Source: Tabrizicola flagellatus
Lineage (GTDB): Bacteria > Pseudomonadota > Alphaproteobacteria > Rhodobacterales > Rhodobacteraceae
Assembly (NCBI RefSeq): GCF_008271465.1
Contig: NZ_VMDU01000009.1
Span: 37,431 to 101,430 of the forward strand
Direction of reading: 5' to 3'
Length of the DNA: 64,000 nt
The notes beneath the pieces are model-generated. The model searched no databases. It was given only the letters and a program-made list of their open reading frames with translations, and was not told the origin of the DNA. This document shows positions 8,776 through 17,054 of the stretch, piece by piece. Both the position numbers and the translations under genes were made by a program. Positions within the stretch are counted from its first letter, which is position 1, and the number at the start of each line of letters is the position of its first letter.

Positions 8776-10023
8776 TTATTGGGCAGCGATGGCGGCGCCG
8801 TAGTGGCTTTCCAGAGCGGCAAGCGCCTGGCCCACATCGACATTCGCGCCCATCGCGTTCATCTCGGCGGCGAAGCGCACGACGATGTCGGTGATCGCGG
8901 CCTCGGACAGCTGGTTCAGGATGCCGATGCGGACCTGCACGGGTTCCGACAGCGTCGGCCAGATGCCGAAGCCCTTGGCGCGGGCATTGCCGACCAGTTC
9001 CTTCTCGCGCCCCGCCAGCGACGGCGGCAGGTTCAGGACGACGAGGCTGGTCATGTTCGAGGTGACCTCGCAGCCAAGCGAGGTGACGGCAGCGCGCAGC
9101 GCGGCCTCGTGCCGGGCATACTCGGCGGCCTTCCGGGCACGGCCATGCCGGAGGTTGATCCGCAGCGCCTCGTGGAAAGCGGCGACGGCGTAGGCGGAAT
9201 GGGTGCGGTGGTAGGTGCCCGCGCCCACGTCGCGGCCATCGACGATGCCCCAGTGGCGGGCCTCGAAGATCGGATTGTGGACGAAGGTATAGCAGCCGTT
9301 CTCACGCAGGTGGGCGATGTAGCGGTCGGTGAAGCTGACCGGGGCGTAGGTCAAGGGCAGGCAAAGGACGCCCTTCTGCGGGCAGGAGGCCCAGCCCACC
9401 ACGCCAGGGAAGTCGTCGATGGCGAAGTCCGCGACCCCGAGCGAGGAGACGGCATCGACCAGGCCCATCACGTCGTGGCGCAGGCAGGCATCGGAGAAGC
9501 CCTTGAGGTCGTTGATGCGGCCCGACCCGGTTTCCCAATGCGCCATCGTGGCCCACATCGGCCTGTGTTCGGCGAGCGCCCTCTCGACGATCTCGGCCGT
9601 GACCGACTGGCCGTGCGGAACCTGGATGACGGTGACGTTTGCGGGCCTGGGGTCCAGCGCGTTGGCCTTCAGATCCTCGCGGCTGGCGGCCTTGGTGCGG
9701 ACGGTCAGCGCGTCGATGCCACTGAACGTGCCGTTGACGAAGCACACGACTGTGTCGCCCGGCAGGATGGCCGAGAAGAGGGCGTCAAGCCCGCTCCACC
9801 CCGTGCCGGCGACGCCGAAGGTGTAGGTGTTCGCGGTGCCCCAGACCTGCCGCAGCATGTGCTTGCACTCGATCATCCCGCGCAGCACGTCGGCTTGCAT
9901 GTGGTCTGCGAGCCCGGCGTTCGCAAAGGCGGCCAGCACCCGCGCGTCGGTGTTTCCGGGGCCGGGGCCGGCGGCGAGCGTCTCCGGAATCACGAGTTGC
10001 GGATAGACTTCGGTGTCGGTCAT
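8776..10023 (-). CDS. Class V PLP aminotransferase, putative serine-glyoxylate aminotransferase
   Basis: A 415-residue fold-type I aminotransferase. The PLP lysine is in SCPQKGVLCLPL (about residue 210), preceded by GLVDAVSSLGVADF, whose Asp binds the pyridine nitrogen. It starts with PETLAAGPGPGN rather than the usual short FVPGPT start of SgaA. The loop after the lysine also differs from the usual GSQKALMLPPG, so it is a divergent member. As first gene before mtkA, mtkB and the reductase it most simply supplies hydroxypyruvate and glycine from serine and glyoxylate. Other amino donors cannot be excluded. A GGGAGGGG site precedes the ATG. The 267-bp upstream region carries the operator array shared with the divergent regulator. 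Confidence 0.82.
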   Translation of the reverse strand: MTDTEVYPQLVIPETLAAGPGPGNTDARVLAAFANAGLADHMQADVLRGMIECKHMLRQVWGTANTYTFGVAGTGWSGLDALFSAILPGDTVVCFVNGTFSGIDALTVRTKAASREDLKANALDPRPANVTVIQVPHGQSVTAEIVERALAEHRPMWATMAHWETGSGRINDLKGFSDACLRHDVMGLVDAVSSLGVADFAIDDFPGVVGWASCPQKGVLCLPLTYAPVSFTDRYIAHLRENGCYTFVHNPIFEARHWGIVDGRDVGAGTYHRTHSAYAVAAFHEALRINLRHGRARKAAEYARHEAALRAAVTSLGCEVTSNMTSLVVLNLPPSLAGREKELVGNARAKGFGIWPTLSEPVQVRIGILNQLSEAAITDIVVRFAAEMNAMGANVDVGQALAALESHYGAAIAAQ

Positions 10024-10134
10024 TCGGCGCCCCTCCCAAGGCCGATGTCGGTTGGACCGTCGTCCGGGCCGATCTGGCGACGCTTCCGGGTGCAGCGGAA
10101 GAAAGGGTCGCGGGGTCTGCCGGGGACGGGATCC

Positions 10135-10156
10135 TTGCCGCACAGGAAAGCGGCAA
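10135..10156. promoter_or_regulatory. Small inverted repeat upstream of the aminotransferase gene
   Basis: TTGCCG at 10135-10140 and CGGCAA at 10151-10156 form a perfect 6-bp inverted repeat with a 10-bp spacer, about 110 bases before the aminotransferase ATG. It could be an additional operator or a transcript-leader hairpin. Nothing in the sequence decides between these. Confidence 0.3.
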
Positions 10157-10197
10157 TCGACAAGGACGGCAACCTTCCTATATCCTGCTTTCGGATG

Positions 10198-10231
10198 CCT
10201 GTTCGGGTGAGGATCTACCCACCCGAACAGG
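10198..10231. promoter_or_regulatory. Perfect 12-bp inverted repeat, candidate operator of the serine-cycle regulator
   Basis: CCTGTTCGGGTG (10198-10209) and CACCCGAACAGG (10220-10231) are exact reverse complements separated by ten bases, so the half-site centres lie 22 bp apart, about two helical turns. It sits in the divergent gap between the aminotransferase operon and the LuxR-type gene. A third copy follows at 10261. Binding by that regulator is an inference from position. Confidence 0.7.
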
Positions 10232-10239
10232 TGGATATG

Positions 10240-10252
10240 CGGTAGTATACCG
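10240..10252. promoter_or_regulatory. Short AT-containing palindrome inside the operator array
   Basis: CGGTA (10240-10244) and TACCG (10248-10252) flank GTA. This lies between the second and third copies of the CACCCGAAC box and about 40 bp before the regulator start. It may be part of a promoter -10 region or a minor site. Confidence 0.3.
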
Positions 10253-10260
10253 AAATGCCC

Positions 10261-10272
10261 CACCCGAACGGG
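10261..10272. promoter_or_regulatory. Third copy of the CACCCGAAC box, next to the regulator ribosome site
   Basis: CACCCGAACGGG matches the right arm of the upstream inverted repeat at 11 of 12 positions, in the same orientation and 41 bp further on (close to four helical turns). It directly abuts the GGGAGAGAGG ribosome site of the regulator gene, which suggests autorepression if the protein binds here. Confidence 0.6.
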
Positions 10273-10290
10273 TAGGGAGAGAGGTAGTTG

Positions 10291-10938
10291 ATGGCGCTTT
10301 GGGACAATGACCGGGGAATGGCAGCGGTAACGCTGATGCTGGGCGACGCGAACCCGCTGATGCTGGCCGCGATGTCGGAACTCTTCGAGAAGGACCGCCG
10401 ATTCTCTCTGGTGGCGACGGCGGCGACGGCCGAGGGGTTCCTGGGCATGGTGATGCGGATGCCGGTGCAGGTGGGCGTGATCGACTGGAACCTGCCGGCG
10501 CTGGGGGGCGCGCGGCTGATCGACGTGTTGCGCACCCAGGCCAACGCACCGCGGCTGGTGGTCTATGCCGAGGATACGGGCGATATCCCGAGGAAGGCCC
10601 TGGCAGCGGGGGCGGCGGGGTTCGTCTCGCGCTCTGACCCGGTAGAGCGGCTCCTGGACACCTGCGTCGCCGTGGCGAAGGGGCAGATGGTGTTCCCCTT
10701 CCTCGACATCCGCCGTCTGAAGCAGGACCCGATCGAGACCCTGTCCCCACGCGAGAGGACGCTGCTGGAAGCGCTGTCGAAAGGGCTGACGAACCGCGAG
10801 CTCGCGCGGGACCTGGAGATCAGCGAGAACACGGTGAAGTTCCACCTGTCGAACCTGTTCGAGAAGCTGGACGTAAGGAACCGGGCACAGGCAATTGCCT
10901 TCTTTTACGCCAATCGCGCCTCTCGTGGCGAAATGTGA
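10291..10938 (+). CDS. NarL/FixJ-type regulator with degenerate receiver domain
   Basis: A 215-residue protein with an N-terminal receiver-like domain (residues 12-130) and a LuxR-type helix-turn-helix (about 145-205, LSPRERTLLEALSKGL and ISENTVKFHLSNLFEKL). The phospho-acceptor Asp65 is present in VIDWNLP. One of the acidic pair is missing (LGDANP instead of DDxP), the Thr/Ser position is Ala93, and the conserved Lys is Arg114. It may therefore respond to something other than ordinary phosphorylation. The start is the ATG at 10291, eight bases after a GAGAGG site; a TTG three bases earlier is the alternative. It is divergent from the serine-cycle operon and upstream of malyl-CoA lyase on the same strand, so it probably controls both. 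Confidence 0.85.
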   Translation: MALWDNDRGMAAVTLMLGDANPLMLAAMSELFEKDRRFSLVATAATAEGFLGMVMRMPVQVGVIDWNLPALGGARLIDVLRTQANAPRLVVYAEDTGDIPRKALAAGAAGFVSRSDPVERLLDTCVAVAKGQMVFPFLDIRRLKQDPIETLSPRERTLLEALSKGLTNRELARDLEISENTVKFHLSNLFEKLDVRNRAQAIAFFYANRASRGEM

Positions 10939-11020
10939 TGCATTTTCGGGCTTGACGCGGGGGGGCGCGGTCGGGGATGGGTAAGGCGGGTGCAGCTCCT
11001 ACCCTGGCAGGAGCCCGAAC

Positions 11021-11998
11021 ATGTCTTTCCACGTCATCACCCAGGCCCCCGCGCGCCTGAACCGCAGCGAGCTTGCCGTTCCGGGCAGCGCCCCCCAGAT
11101 GTTCGAGAAGGCCGCCGCGTCCGAGGCGGATGTGATCTTCCTCGATCTTGAAGATGCGGTTGCCCCCGATGACAAGCCGCAGGCCCGCAAGAACATCATC
11201 AAGGCGCTGAACGAGATCGACTGGGGCAGGAAGACCATGTCGGTGCGCATCAACGGCCTTGATACGCATTACATGTACCGCGACGTGGTGGATGTGGTGG
11301 AACAGGCCGGCGAGCGGCTGGATCTCATCATGATCCCCAAGGTCGGCACGGCGGCGGATGTCTATGCGGTGGACATGCTGGTCACGCAGATCGAGGACGC
11401 GAAGGGCTACAGGAAGCGGATCGGGTTCGAGCACATCATCGAGACGGCGCTGGGGATGCAGAATGTCGCCGAGATCGCGGGTGCGTCGAAGCGGAACGAG
11501 TCCCTGCATTTCGGGGTGGCGGACTATGCGGCCTCGACCCGGGCGCGCACGACGATCATCGGGGGGGTGAACCCGGATTATTCGGTGCTGACCGACAAGC
11601 TGGAGGACGGCAGCCGCGCGGTGCATTGGGGCGACATGTGGCACTATGCGCTGGCCCGGATGGTGGTGGCGGCGCGGGCGAACGGGCTGCGTCCCGTGGA
11701 TGGGCCGTTCGGGGATTTCTCGGACCCCGAGGGCTACCGGGCGGCGGCGAAGCGGGCGGCGGTGCTGGGCTGCGAGGGGAAATGGGCGATCCATCCGTCG
11801 CAGATTGCCCTGGCCAACGAGGTGATGAGCCCGTCCGAGGCCGAGGTGACGCGCGCGAAGCGGATCCTCGAGGCGATGGAGAAGGCCGCGGCCGAGGGGA
11901 AGGGGGCGGTGTCGCTGGATGGGCGGCTGATCGACTATGCCTCGATCCGGCAGGCCGAGGTGCTGGTCCAGAAGGCGAAGCAGATCGCCGGGGGCTGA
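11021..11998 (+). CDS. mcl1: L-malyl-CoA / beta-methylmalyl-CoA lyase
   Basis: This 325-residue CitE-like lyase has the expected active-site segments: FLDLEDAVAPDDK near residue 40, SVRINGLDT near 75, and ETALGMQNVAEIAG near 145. It cleaves malyl-CoA to acetyl-CoA and glyoxylate. In Rhodobacter relatives it also handles beta-methylmalyl-CoA in the ethylmalonyl-CoA pathway. An AGGAG site precedes the ATG. It lies 82 bp after the regulator gene on the same strand. With mtkAB and the aminotransferase it closes the glyoxylate-regenerating half of the serine cycle. Confidence 0.94.
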   Translation: MSFHVITQAPARLNRSELAVPGSAPQMFEKAAASEADVIFLDLEDAVAPDDKPQARKNIIKALNEIDWGRKTMSVRINGLDTHYMYRDVVDVVEQAGERLDLIMIPKVGTAADVYAVDMLVTQIEDAKGYRKRIGFEHIIETALGMQNVAEIAGASKRNESLHFGVADYAASTRARTTIIGGVNPDYSVLTDKLEDGSRAVHWGDMWHYALARMVVAARANGLRPVDGPFGDFSDPEGYRAAAKRAAVLGCEGKWAIHPSQIALANEVMSPSEAEVTRAKRILEAMEKAAAEGKGAVSLDGRLIDYASIRQAEVLVQKAKQIAGG

Positions 11999-12105
11999 GG
12001 TCTGTCCGCGCGGGACAGGCCGGCGCACCCCTTGTCTTTCAAGGGCTTGTCCGTGGGCGTTCAGGATCCGGAAACCCTGATCGGGCAGCGCCGCCCCCTT
12101 CCCCA

Positions 12106-12133
12106 CTCCCCTCCCCACGCGGGGGGAGGGGAG
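12106..12133. terminator. Strong GC hairpin between convergent mcl1 and Mth938-like gene
   Basis: CTCCCCTCCCC (12106-12116) and GGGGAGGGGAG (12123-12133) form a perfect 11-bp stem with a six-base loop. It lies between two convergent genes, so it probably serves both. No T-run follows. Confidence 0.6.
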
Positions 12134-12159
12134 GCGCGGGATGGCGGGGCTTGCGGCCC

Positions 12160-12516
12160 CTAATCGACCGGGATCAGCGCCACGGCGACGCGGCGGCCTT
12201 CGCCGAGCAGGACATTGTAGGTGCGGGCGGCGGTGGGCGAGGCCATGACCTCGACCCCGATCCCCTGCCCTTCCAGCGCCGCGCGGAAGGCTTGCGGCAC
12301 ATGGGCGATGGTCGAGCCGGTGCCGACGAACAGCACGTCGATCCGGTCCACGAGCGACAGCGGCCCGGCCGTATCCTCAAGCCCGCCCCAGGGACCGGCG
12401 TCCCAAGGGGTGATCAGGCAGGGACCGCGCAGGACATGGCCCGCGACGCGGAAGAAGCCGGGGCCGTAGCCCTCGATCGCCTTTGCGCTGCCGTAGGTGA
12501 CCTCGGTCAGCCGCAT
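12160..12516 (-). CDS. Mth938-like domain protein (DUF498)
   Basis: A 118-residue protein of the Mth938/NDUFAF3-like fold. Typical segments are YGPGFFRVAGHVLRGPCLITPW and VLFVGTGSTIAHVP. Bacterial members have no settled function; mitochondrial relatives assist complex I assembly. The start at 12516 gives MRLTEVTYG and leaves a 13-bp gap after secF; a longer start would overlap secF. The order yajC-secD-secF-Mth938 is common in alphaproteobacteria, which supports co-transcription. Confidence 0.85.
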   Translation of the reverse strand: MRLTEVTYGSAKAIEGYGPGFFRVAGHVLRGPCLITPWDAGPWGGLEDTAGPLSLVDRIDVLFVGTGSTIAHVPQAFRAALEGQGIGVEVMASPTAARTYNVLLGEGRRVAVALIPVD

Positions 12517-12529
12517 CGCCGCCCCCGCC

Positions 12530-13501
12530 TCAGGCGTCCACGTCGGCAAAATCGCTTTTCACCGACTTCTTCGGCTTGTCGCCGCGGTCCACACCCAGCA
12601 TCAGGACGATGTTCTTGGCCATGTAGAGCGTGGAATAGGTCCCGAGCACAACGCCCAGAAGCATGGCGAACACGAAGCCGCGGATCACGTCGCCACCGAA
12701 GATGAAGAGCGCCATGAGCGAGAGGAAGGTTGTTGTCGCCGTCATGATCGTGCGCGACAGGGTTTCGTTCGCAGTCAGGTTCATCATGTCCCGCAGCGGC
12801 ATCTGCTTGTATTTGGCGAGATTTTCCCGAAGCCGGTCGAAGATGACGACGGTGTCGTTGACCGAGTAGCCGAGGATGGTCAGCAGCGCCGCGACGATGG
12901 TCAGGTCGAACTTGATCTGGAACAGCACGAAGATGCCCACCGTGACCAGCACGTCATGGATCAGTGCTGCAACCGTGCCCACGGCGAATTGCCATTCGAA
13001 CCGCACCCAGACGTAGAACAGGATCCCCGCCGAGCCCGCCAGAACCGCCAGAAGGGCCGAGGTGATGAGTTCCTGCGACACCTTCGGTCCCACCGATTCC
13101 ACCGCGGGGAAGGAGATCGAGGGATCGATCTGCTGCAACGCTGCCTCGACCTCGGCGATGGTTTCCGGCGTGACGGACTCATCCCCTTCCTTGGCAGAAA
13201 GCCGGATCATCGCGACGTGCTGGTTCTCGGCGAAGGACGGGTCGAAAACCTCGGTGATCGAGACGTCGCCGAGGTCCAGCCCCTGCAGGGCCTGCCGATA
13301 GGCGCCGACATCCACCGCATTGGTGGATTCGGTGCGGATGGTCGTTCCGCCCCGGAAGTCGATGCCGAAGTTCAGCCCCATGGTGAAGATCAGCACCAGC
13401 GACAAGAGCATCGCGGCAACAGAGGCGCCGAAGGTCACCCACTGGATCTTGAAGAAGTCGATGTTGGTCTTTTCGGGAACAAGTCTCAGGCGCCAGGCCA
13501 T
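12530..13501 (-). CDS. secF: Protein translocase subunit SecF
   Basis: A 323-residue inner-membrane protein with six transmembrane segments: one at about residues 18-40, a large periplasmic loop, then five more from about 140. Conserved motifs include GIDFRGGT after the first segment, LGYSVNDTVVIFDRLREN, and TTTFLSLMALFIFGG. With SecD it uses the proton gradient to help secreted proteins leave SecYEG. An ATG two codons earlier exists at 13507. The GGAGGAA site lies at proper spacing only from the ATG at 13501, so MAWRLRLVPEK is taken as the start. It is 15 bp from secD. Confidence 0.96.
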   Translation of the reverse strand: MAWRLRLVPEKTNIDFFKIQWVTFGASVAAMLLSLVLIFTMGLNFGIDFRGGTTIRTESTNAVDVGAYRQALQGLDLGDVSITEVFDPSFAENQHVAMIRLSAKEGDESVTPETIAEVEAALQQIDPSISFPAVESVGPKVSQELITSALLAVLAGSAGILFYVWVRFEWQFAVGTVAALIHDVLVTVGIFVLFQIKFDLTIVAALLTILGYSVNDTVVIFDRLRENLAKYKQMPLRDMMNLTANETLSRTIMTATTTFLSLMALFIFGGDVIRGFVFAMLLGVVLGTYSTLYMAKNIVLMLGVDRGDKPKKSVKSDFADVDA

Positions 13502-13516
13502 TTTCATTTCCTCCGG

Positions 13517-15184
13517 TCAGACCACGATCGTCTTCGGACGCTTCCAGTCGAGATAGGTCTCGACAATAAGCCGGGTGACATAGACGGCAGTGAACATCGA
13601 GGTGAGGATCCCCAGGCCCAGCGTCACCGCAAAGCCGCGGACCGGCCCCGAGCCGAGCCAGAACATGATGAGAGCGGTCAGAAGCCCGGTCACATTCGAA
13701 TCCATGATCGCCGAGAAGGCCCGGTCGAAGCCCTGCTGCATCGCGCGGCGCGGATTGGAGCCGGATCGCAGTTCCTCGCGCATGCGCTCGAAGATCAGCA
13801 CGTTGGCATCGACGGCCATCCCCATGGTCAGGACGATACCGGCGATCCCCGGCAGGGTCAGCGTGGCGCCGATGGCCGACAATACCGCCACGATAAGCGC
13901 GACGTTGATTGCGAGCGCAATGTTGGCGAAGACCCCGAACATGCCATAGGAGGCGATCATGTAGGCGATGACGGCGATCATGCCGATCAGGGCGGCGGCG
14001 CGGCCGGCATCGATGGAGTCCTGCCCCAGTTCCGGCCCGATGGTGCGTTCTTCGAGGAAGGTCATTTCGGCCGGTAGCGCACCGGCGCGCAGAAGGACGG
14101 CCAGACGGGTCGATTCCTCGACGCTGAAATTCCCGGTGATGATGCCCGATCCGCCGGGGATGTGGCTCTGGATCACCGGGGCCGAGATCACCTCGCCGTC
14201 CAGCACGATGGCGAAGGGCGCGCCTATGTTGGCGGCGGTATAGTCGCCGAACTTGCGCGCGCCGGTGGTATCGAACCGGAAGCTGACCGCCGGGCGGCCG
14301 TTCTGGTCGAAGGAAGGCTGGGCATCGACGAGATCTTCCCCCGAAACCACGGGGGCATCCTCGACGATGTAGTAGATGCCGGGCTCGTCCATCGAGGGCA
14401 AGAGGACGTTGCGCGCGCCGGGCGAGGCGCCGGCGTCGGTGGTGCGGCTAACCACCGCATTGAACGAAAGCTTCGCGGTCTGGCCGATCAGCGCCTTCAA
14501 CTCCTGCGCCGAGCCGATGCCGGGCACCTGGATCAGGATGCGGTCCTCGCCCTGGCGCTGGATCGTGGGTTCGCGGGTGCCGGCCTCGTCCACGCGGCGG
14601 CGGATGATTTCCAGCGACTGCTGGATGGTGCGCTGGTCGGTGGCCTGCTTTTCGGCATCCGACAGGCGCACGACGATGTCGTTGCCTTCGGCGGTCACGT
14701 CCAGAGTGCTTTGCCCGATGCCGGTCAGCGACATCACGCTGGAGCCAAGGGCACGCACGGCCTCGATCGCGGCGGGCATGCCGGCGGGGTTCTCCAGCGT
14801 CACGCGCAGCACGTCGTCGGGCGAGGGCGCACGGCGCACCGCGCCGACCTGGTCGCGCAAGGGCCGCAGCGCATCGCGCACCTCGGGCCAGAGCGAATCC
14901 ATCCGCGACTTGTAGACATCCTCGACCTTGACCTCGGCCAGAAGATGCGCGCCGCCGCGCAGGTCGAGGCCCAGGTTCATCAGCGCCGAGGGCAGGAAGC
15001 CCGGCCACTCGGCACGCGCGGCCTCCTGTTCGGGGGTGGCGACACCGCCGGCGGCCTCGATGGCGGCAACGGCGTCATTGTGGCGCTCGACCCTGCCGTA
15101 GAACAGGTTGGGGATTGCCGCGACGATCCCCCAACCGCAGATCAGCAGGATGAGGATCCGCTTCCAGAGCGCCATCGATTCCAT
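13517..15184 (-). CDS. secD: Protein translocase subunit SecD
   Basis: A 555-residue partner of SecF. It has an N-terminal transmembrane helix, the P1 periplasmic domain with LGLDLRGGAHLL near residue 75, a second periplasmic part, and a C-terminal block of membrane helices with GMAVDANVLIFERMREELR. The length is usual for stand-alone SecD. The first ATG is at 15184; an internal ATG at 15175 (MALWKRIL) is an equally good start, and neither has a strong ribosome site. It sits between yajC and secF in one operon. Confidence 0.96.
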   Translation of the reverse strand: MESMALWKRILILLICGWGIVAAIPNLFYGRVERHNDAVAAIEAAGGVATPEQEAARAEWPGFLPSALMNLGLDLRGGAHLLAEVKVEDVYKSRMDSLWPEVRDALRPLRDQVGAVRRAPSPDDVLRVTLENPAGMPAAIEAVRALGSSVMSLTGIGQSTLDVTAEGNDIVVRLSDAEKQATDQRTIQQSLEIIRRRVDEAGTREPTIQRQGEDRILIQVPGIGSAQELKALIGQTAKLSFNAVVSRTTDAGASPGARNVLLPSMDEPGIYYIVEDAPVVSGEDLVDAQPSFDQNGRPAVSFRFDTTGARKFGDYTAANIGAPFAIVLDGEVISAPVIQSHIPGGSGIITGNFSVEESTRLAVLLRAGALPAEMTFLEERTIGPELGQDSIDAGRAAALIGMIAVIAYMIASYGMFGVFANIALAINVALIVAVLSAIGATLTLPGIAGIVLTMGMAVDANVLIFERMREELRSGSNPRRAMQQGFDRAFSAIMDSNVTGLLTALIMFWLGSGPVRGFAVTLGLGILTSMFTAVYVTRLIVETYLDWKRPKTIVV

Positions 15185-15194
15185 GTGTCCGGTC

Positions 15195-15533
15195 TCAGCT
15201 TGCGGCGGGTTCGGTCTTGTTCAGCACCTGGGTGATGGTGTGCTTGACCACCTTCACCTTGACGCCCTCGGCGATCTCGACCTCGATCTTGCCGTCGTCC
15301 TGCACCTTGGAGACCTTGCCGATGATCCCGCCCGAGGTGATGACCTCGTCGCCCCGGCGCAGCGCGTCCACCATGGCGCGGTGTTCCTTCATCTTCTTCT
15401 GCTGCGGGCGGATCAGCAGGAAATAGAAGATGACGAAGATCAGGATGATCGGCAGGAACTGGGCGAACACGGCGGCGCCTCCGGGGGCGGCGCCGGCGGC
15501 TTGCGCGAAGGCGGGGGTGGCGAACATGGACAT
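15195..15533 (-). CDS. yajC: Preprotein translocase subunit YajC
   Basis: This 112-residue protein has one transmembrane segment (about residues 22-42) followed directly by the family signature LLIRPQQKKMKEH and a small cytoplasmic domain with GDEVITSGGIIGKV. It associates with SecDF. It is the first gene of the secDF operon, 10 bp before secD. An Ala-rich periplasmic N terminus (FATPAFAQAAGAAPGG) is usual for alphaproteobacterial YajC. Confidence 0.95.
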   Translation of the reverse strand: MSMFATPAFAQAAGAAPGGAAVFAQFLPIILIFVIFYFLLIRPQQKKMKEHRAMVDALRRGDEVITSGGIIGKVSKVQDDGKIEVEIAEGVKVKVVKHTITQVLNKTEPAAS

Positions 15534-15700
15534 CCTCTCTGGCCGGATCGGGAGGCTTCAGGTGCCGCCCCGTTTGCGATTGTCGGGTCATGTAAGCCCT
15601 TTCGCCGCGCTTTGCCAGAGGGGGCGCGACAGGCGGTGCCTTCCCCCTTGCGGCGGAATGGGGCATAAGCGCCGGCGTAGCTTTTCGTTGGGGCCAGACC

Positions 15701-16990
15701 ATGCACGACATCCGCTTCATCCGCGAGAACCCGGACGCCTTCGACAGGGCCCTGGCGAGGCGGGGGCTGGCGCCGATGGCGGCAGAGCTTCTGGCGATCG
15801 ACGAGGCGCGGCGGGCAAAGATCCTGGCGGCGGAAACCGCGGCAGCGGCGCAGAACGCGGCCTCGAAGGAGGTGGGGGCGGCGAAGGCGCGCGGGGATCA
15901 GGCCGAGTTCGAAAGGCTGCGGGCGCTGGTGGCCGAGAAGAAGGCCGAAGGTGCGCGGCTGACCGAGGAGGCGGCGGCCGAGGACGCGCGGCTCCGCGAT
16001 GCCCTGATGCGCATCCCGAACATGGCGCTGGACGAGGTGCCCGAGGGGCCGGACGAGAGCGGCAACGTGGAGATCCGGCGCTGGGGCACGCCTCGGGCGA
16101 TGGACTTCAAGCCCTTGGAACATTTCGACATTCCGGCCGCAAAGGGGGGGCTCGACTTTGCGACGGCGGCGAAGCTGTCCGGCAGCCGTTTCGTCGTGAT
16201 GCGCGGCGCGGTGGCGCGGGTGCATCGGGCGCTGGCGCAGTTCATGCTGGATCTGCATACGTCCGAGCATGGTCTGGCCGAGACCTGGACCCCGGTCCTC
16301 GTCAAGGAAGAGGCGATGTATGGCACCAACCAGCTGCCGAAGTTCGCCGAGGACAGCTATCAGACCACCAACGGCTGGTGGCTGATCCCGACCTCGGAAG
16401 TCACGCTGACCAATTCGGTCGCGGGCGACATCCTGGACGAGGCCGCGCTGCCGATCCGGCTGACCGCGCATACGCATTGCTTCCGGTCCGAAGCGGGCTC
16501 GGCGGGGAAGGACACCACCGGCATGCTGCGGCAGCACCAGTTCGAGAAGGTCGAGATGGTGACGATCTGCACGCCCGAAACGGCGCTGGCCGAACACGAA
16601 CGCATGACCAAATGCGCGGAGGCCGTGCTGGAGCGGCTGGGCCTGCCCTACCGGACCATCGTCCTGTGCACCGGCGACATGGGATTCGGCGCACAGAAGA
16701 CGCATGACCTCGAGGTCTGGCTGCCCGGCCAGAACACCTATCGCGAGATTTCCAGCGTCTCGACCTGCGGCCAGTTCCAGGCGCGGCGGATGAACGCGCG
16801 CTATCGCCCGGCGGGCGGGAAACCGGAATTCGTGGCGACGCTGAACGGATCGGGTCTGGCGGTCGGGCGCTGCCTGATCGCGGTGCTGGAGAACGGGCAG
16901 GAGGCCGACGGGTCCGTGACCTTGCCGGCGGCGCTGGCGCCCTATCTTGGCGGCAAGACCCGGATCACGGCGGACGGCGTGCTGGCCTGA
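15701..16990 (+). CDS. serS: Serine-tRNA ligase
   Basis: This 429-residue class II synthetase charges tRNA-Ser. The N-terminal coiled-coil arm spans about residues 30-105 and is rich in Ala, Glu and Lys. The catalytic core carries motif 2 ([21 protein letters not shown], shown here only in part) and motif 3 in [17 protein letters not shown]. It is divergent from the secDF operon and transcribed alone. The following membrane-protein gene is 64 bp downstream on the same strand. Confidence 0.97.
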   Translation: MHDIRFIRENPDAFDRALARRGLAPMAAELLAIDEARRAKILAAETAAAAQNAASKEVGAAKARGDQAEFERLRALVAEKKAEGARLTEEAAAEDARLRDALMRIPNMALDEVPEGPDESGNVEIRRWGTPRAMDFKPLEHFDIPAAKGGLDFATAAKLSGSRFVVMRGAVARVHRALAQFMLDLHTSEHGLAETWTPVLVKEEAMYGTNQLPKFAEDSYQTTNGWWLIPTSEVTLTNSVAGDILDEAALPIRLTAHTHCFRSEAGSAGKDTTGMLRQHQFEKVEMVTICTPETALAEHERMTKCAEAVLERLGLPYRTIVLCTGDMGFGAQKTHDLEVWLPGQNTYREISSVSTCGQFQARRMNARYRPAGGKPEFVATLNGSGLAVGRCLIAVLENGQEADGSVTLPAALAPYLGGKTRITADGVLA

Positions 16991-17054
16991 GGACCGGGGA
17001 ACCATAGGCGGTGCGGGGCGTTATGCCCTGCCCGTCCACAGCGAAAAGACCCGA

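Noticed and set aside
8776..10023. Assignment of the aminotransferase as BhcA of the beta-hydroxyaspartate cycle
   Set aside because: The other bhc genes (aldolase, dehydratase, imine reductase) are not next to it, while mtkAB and a reductase are. I kept it only as an alternative.
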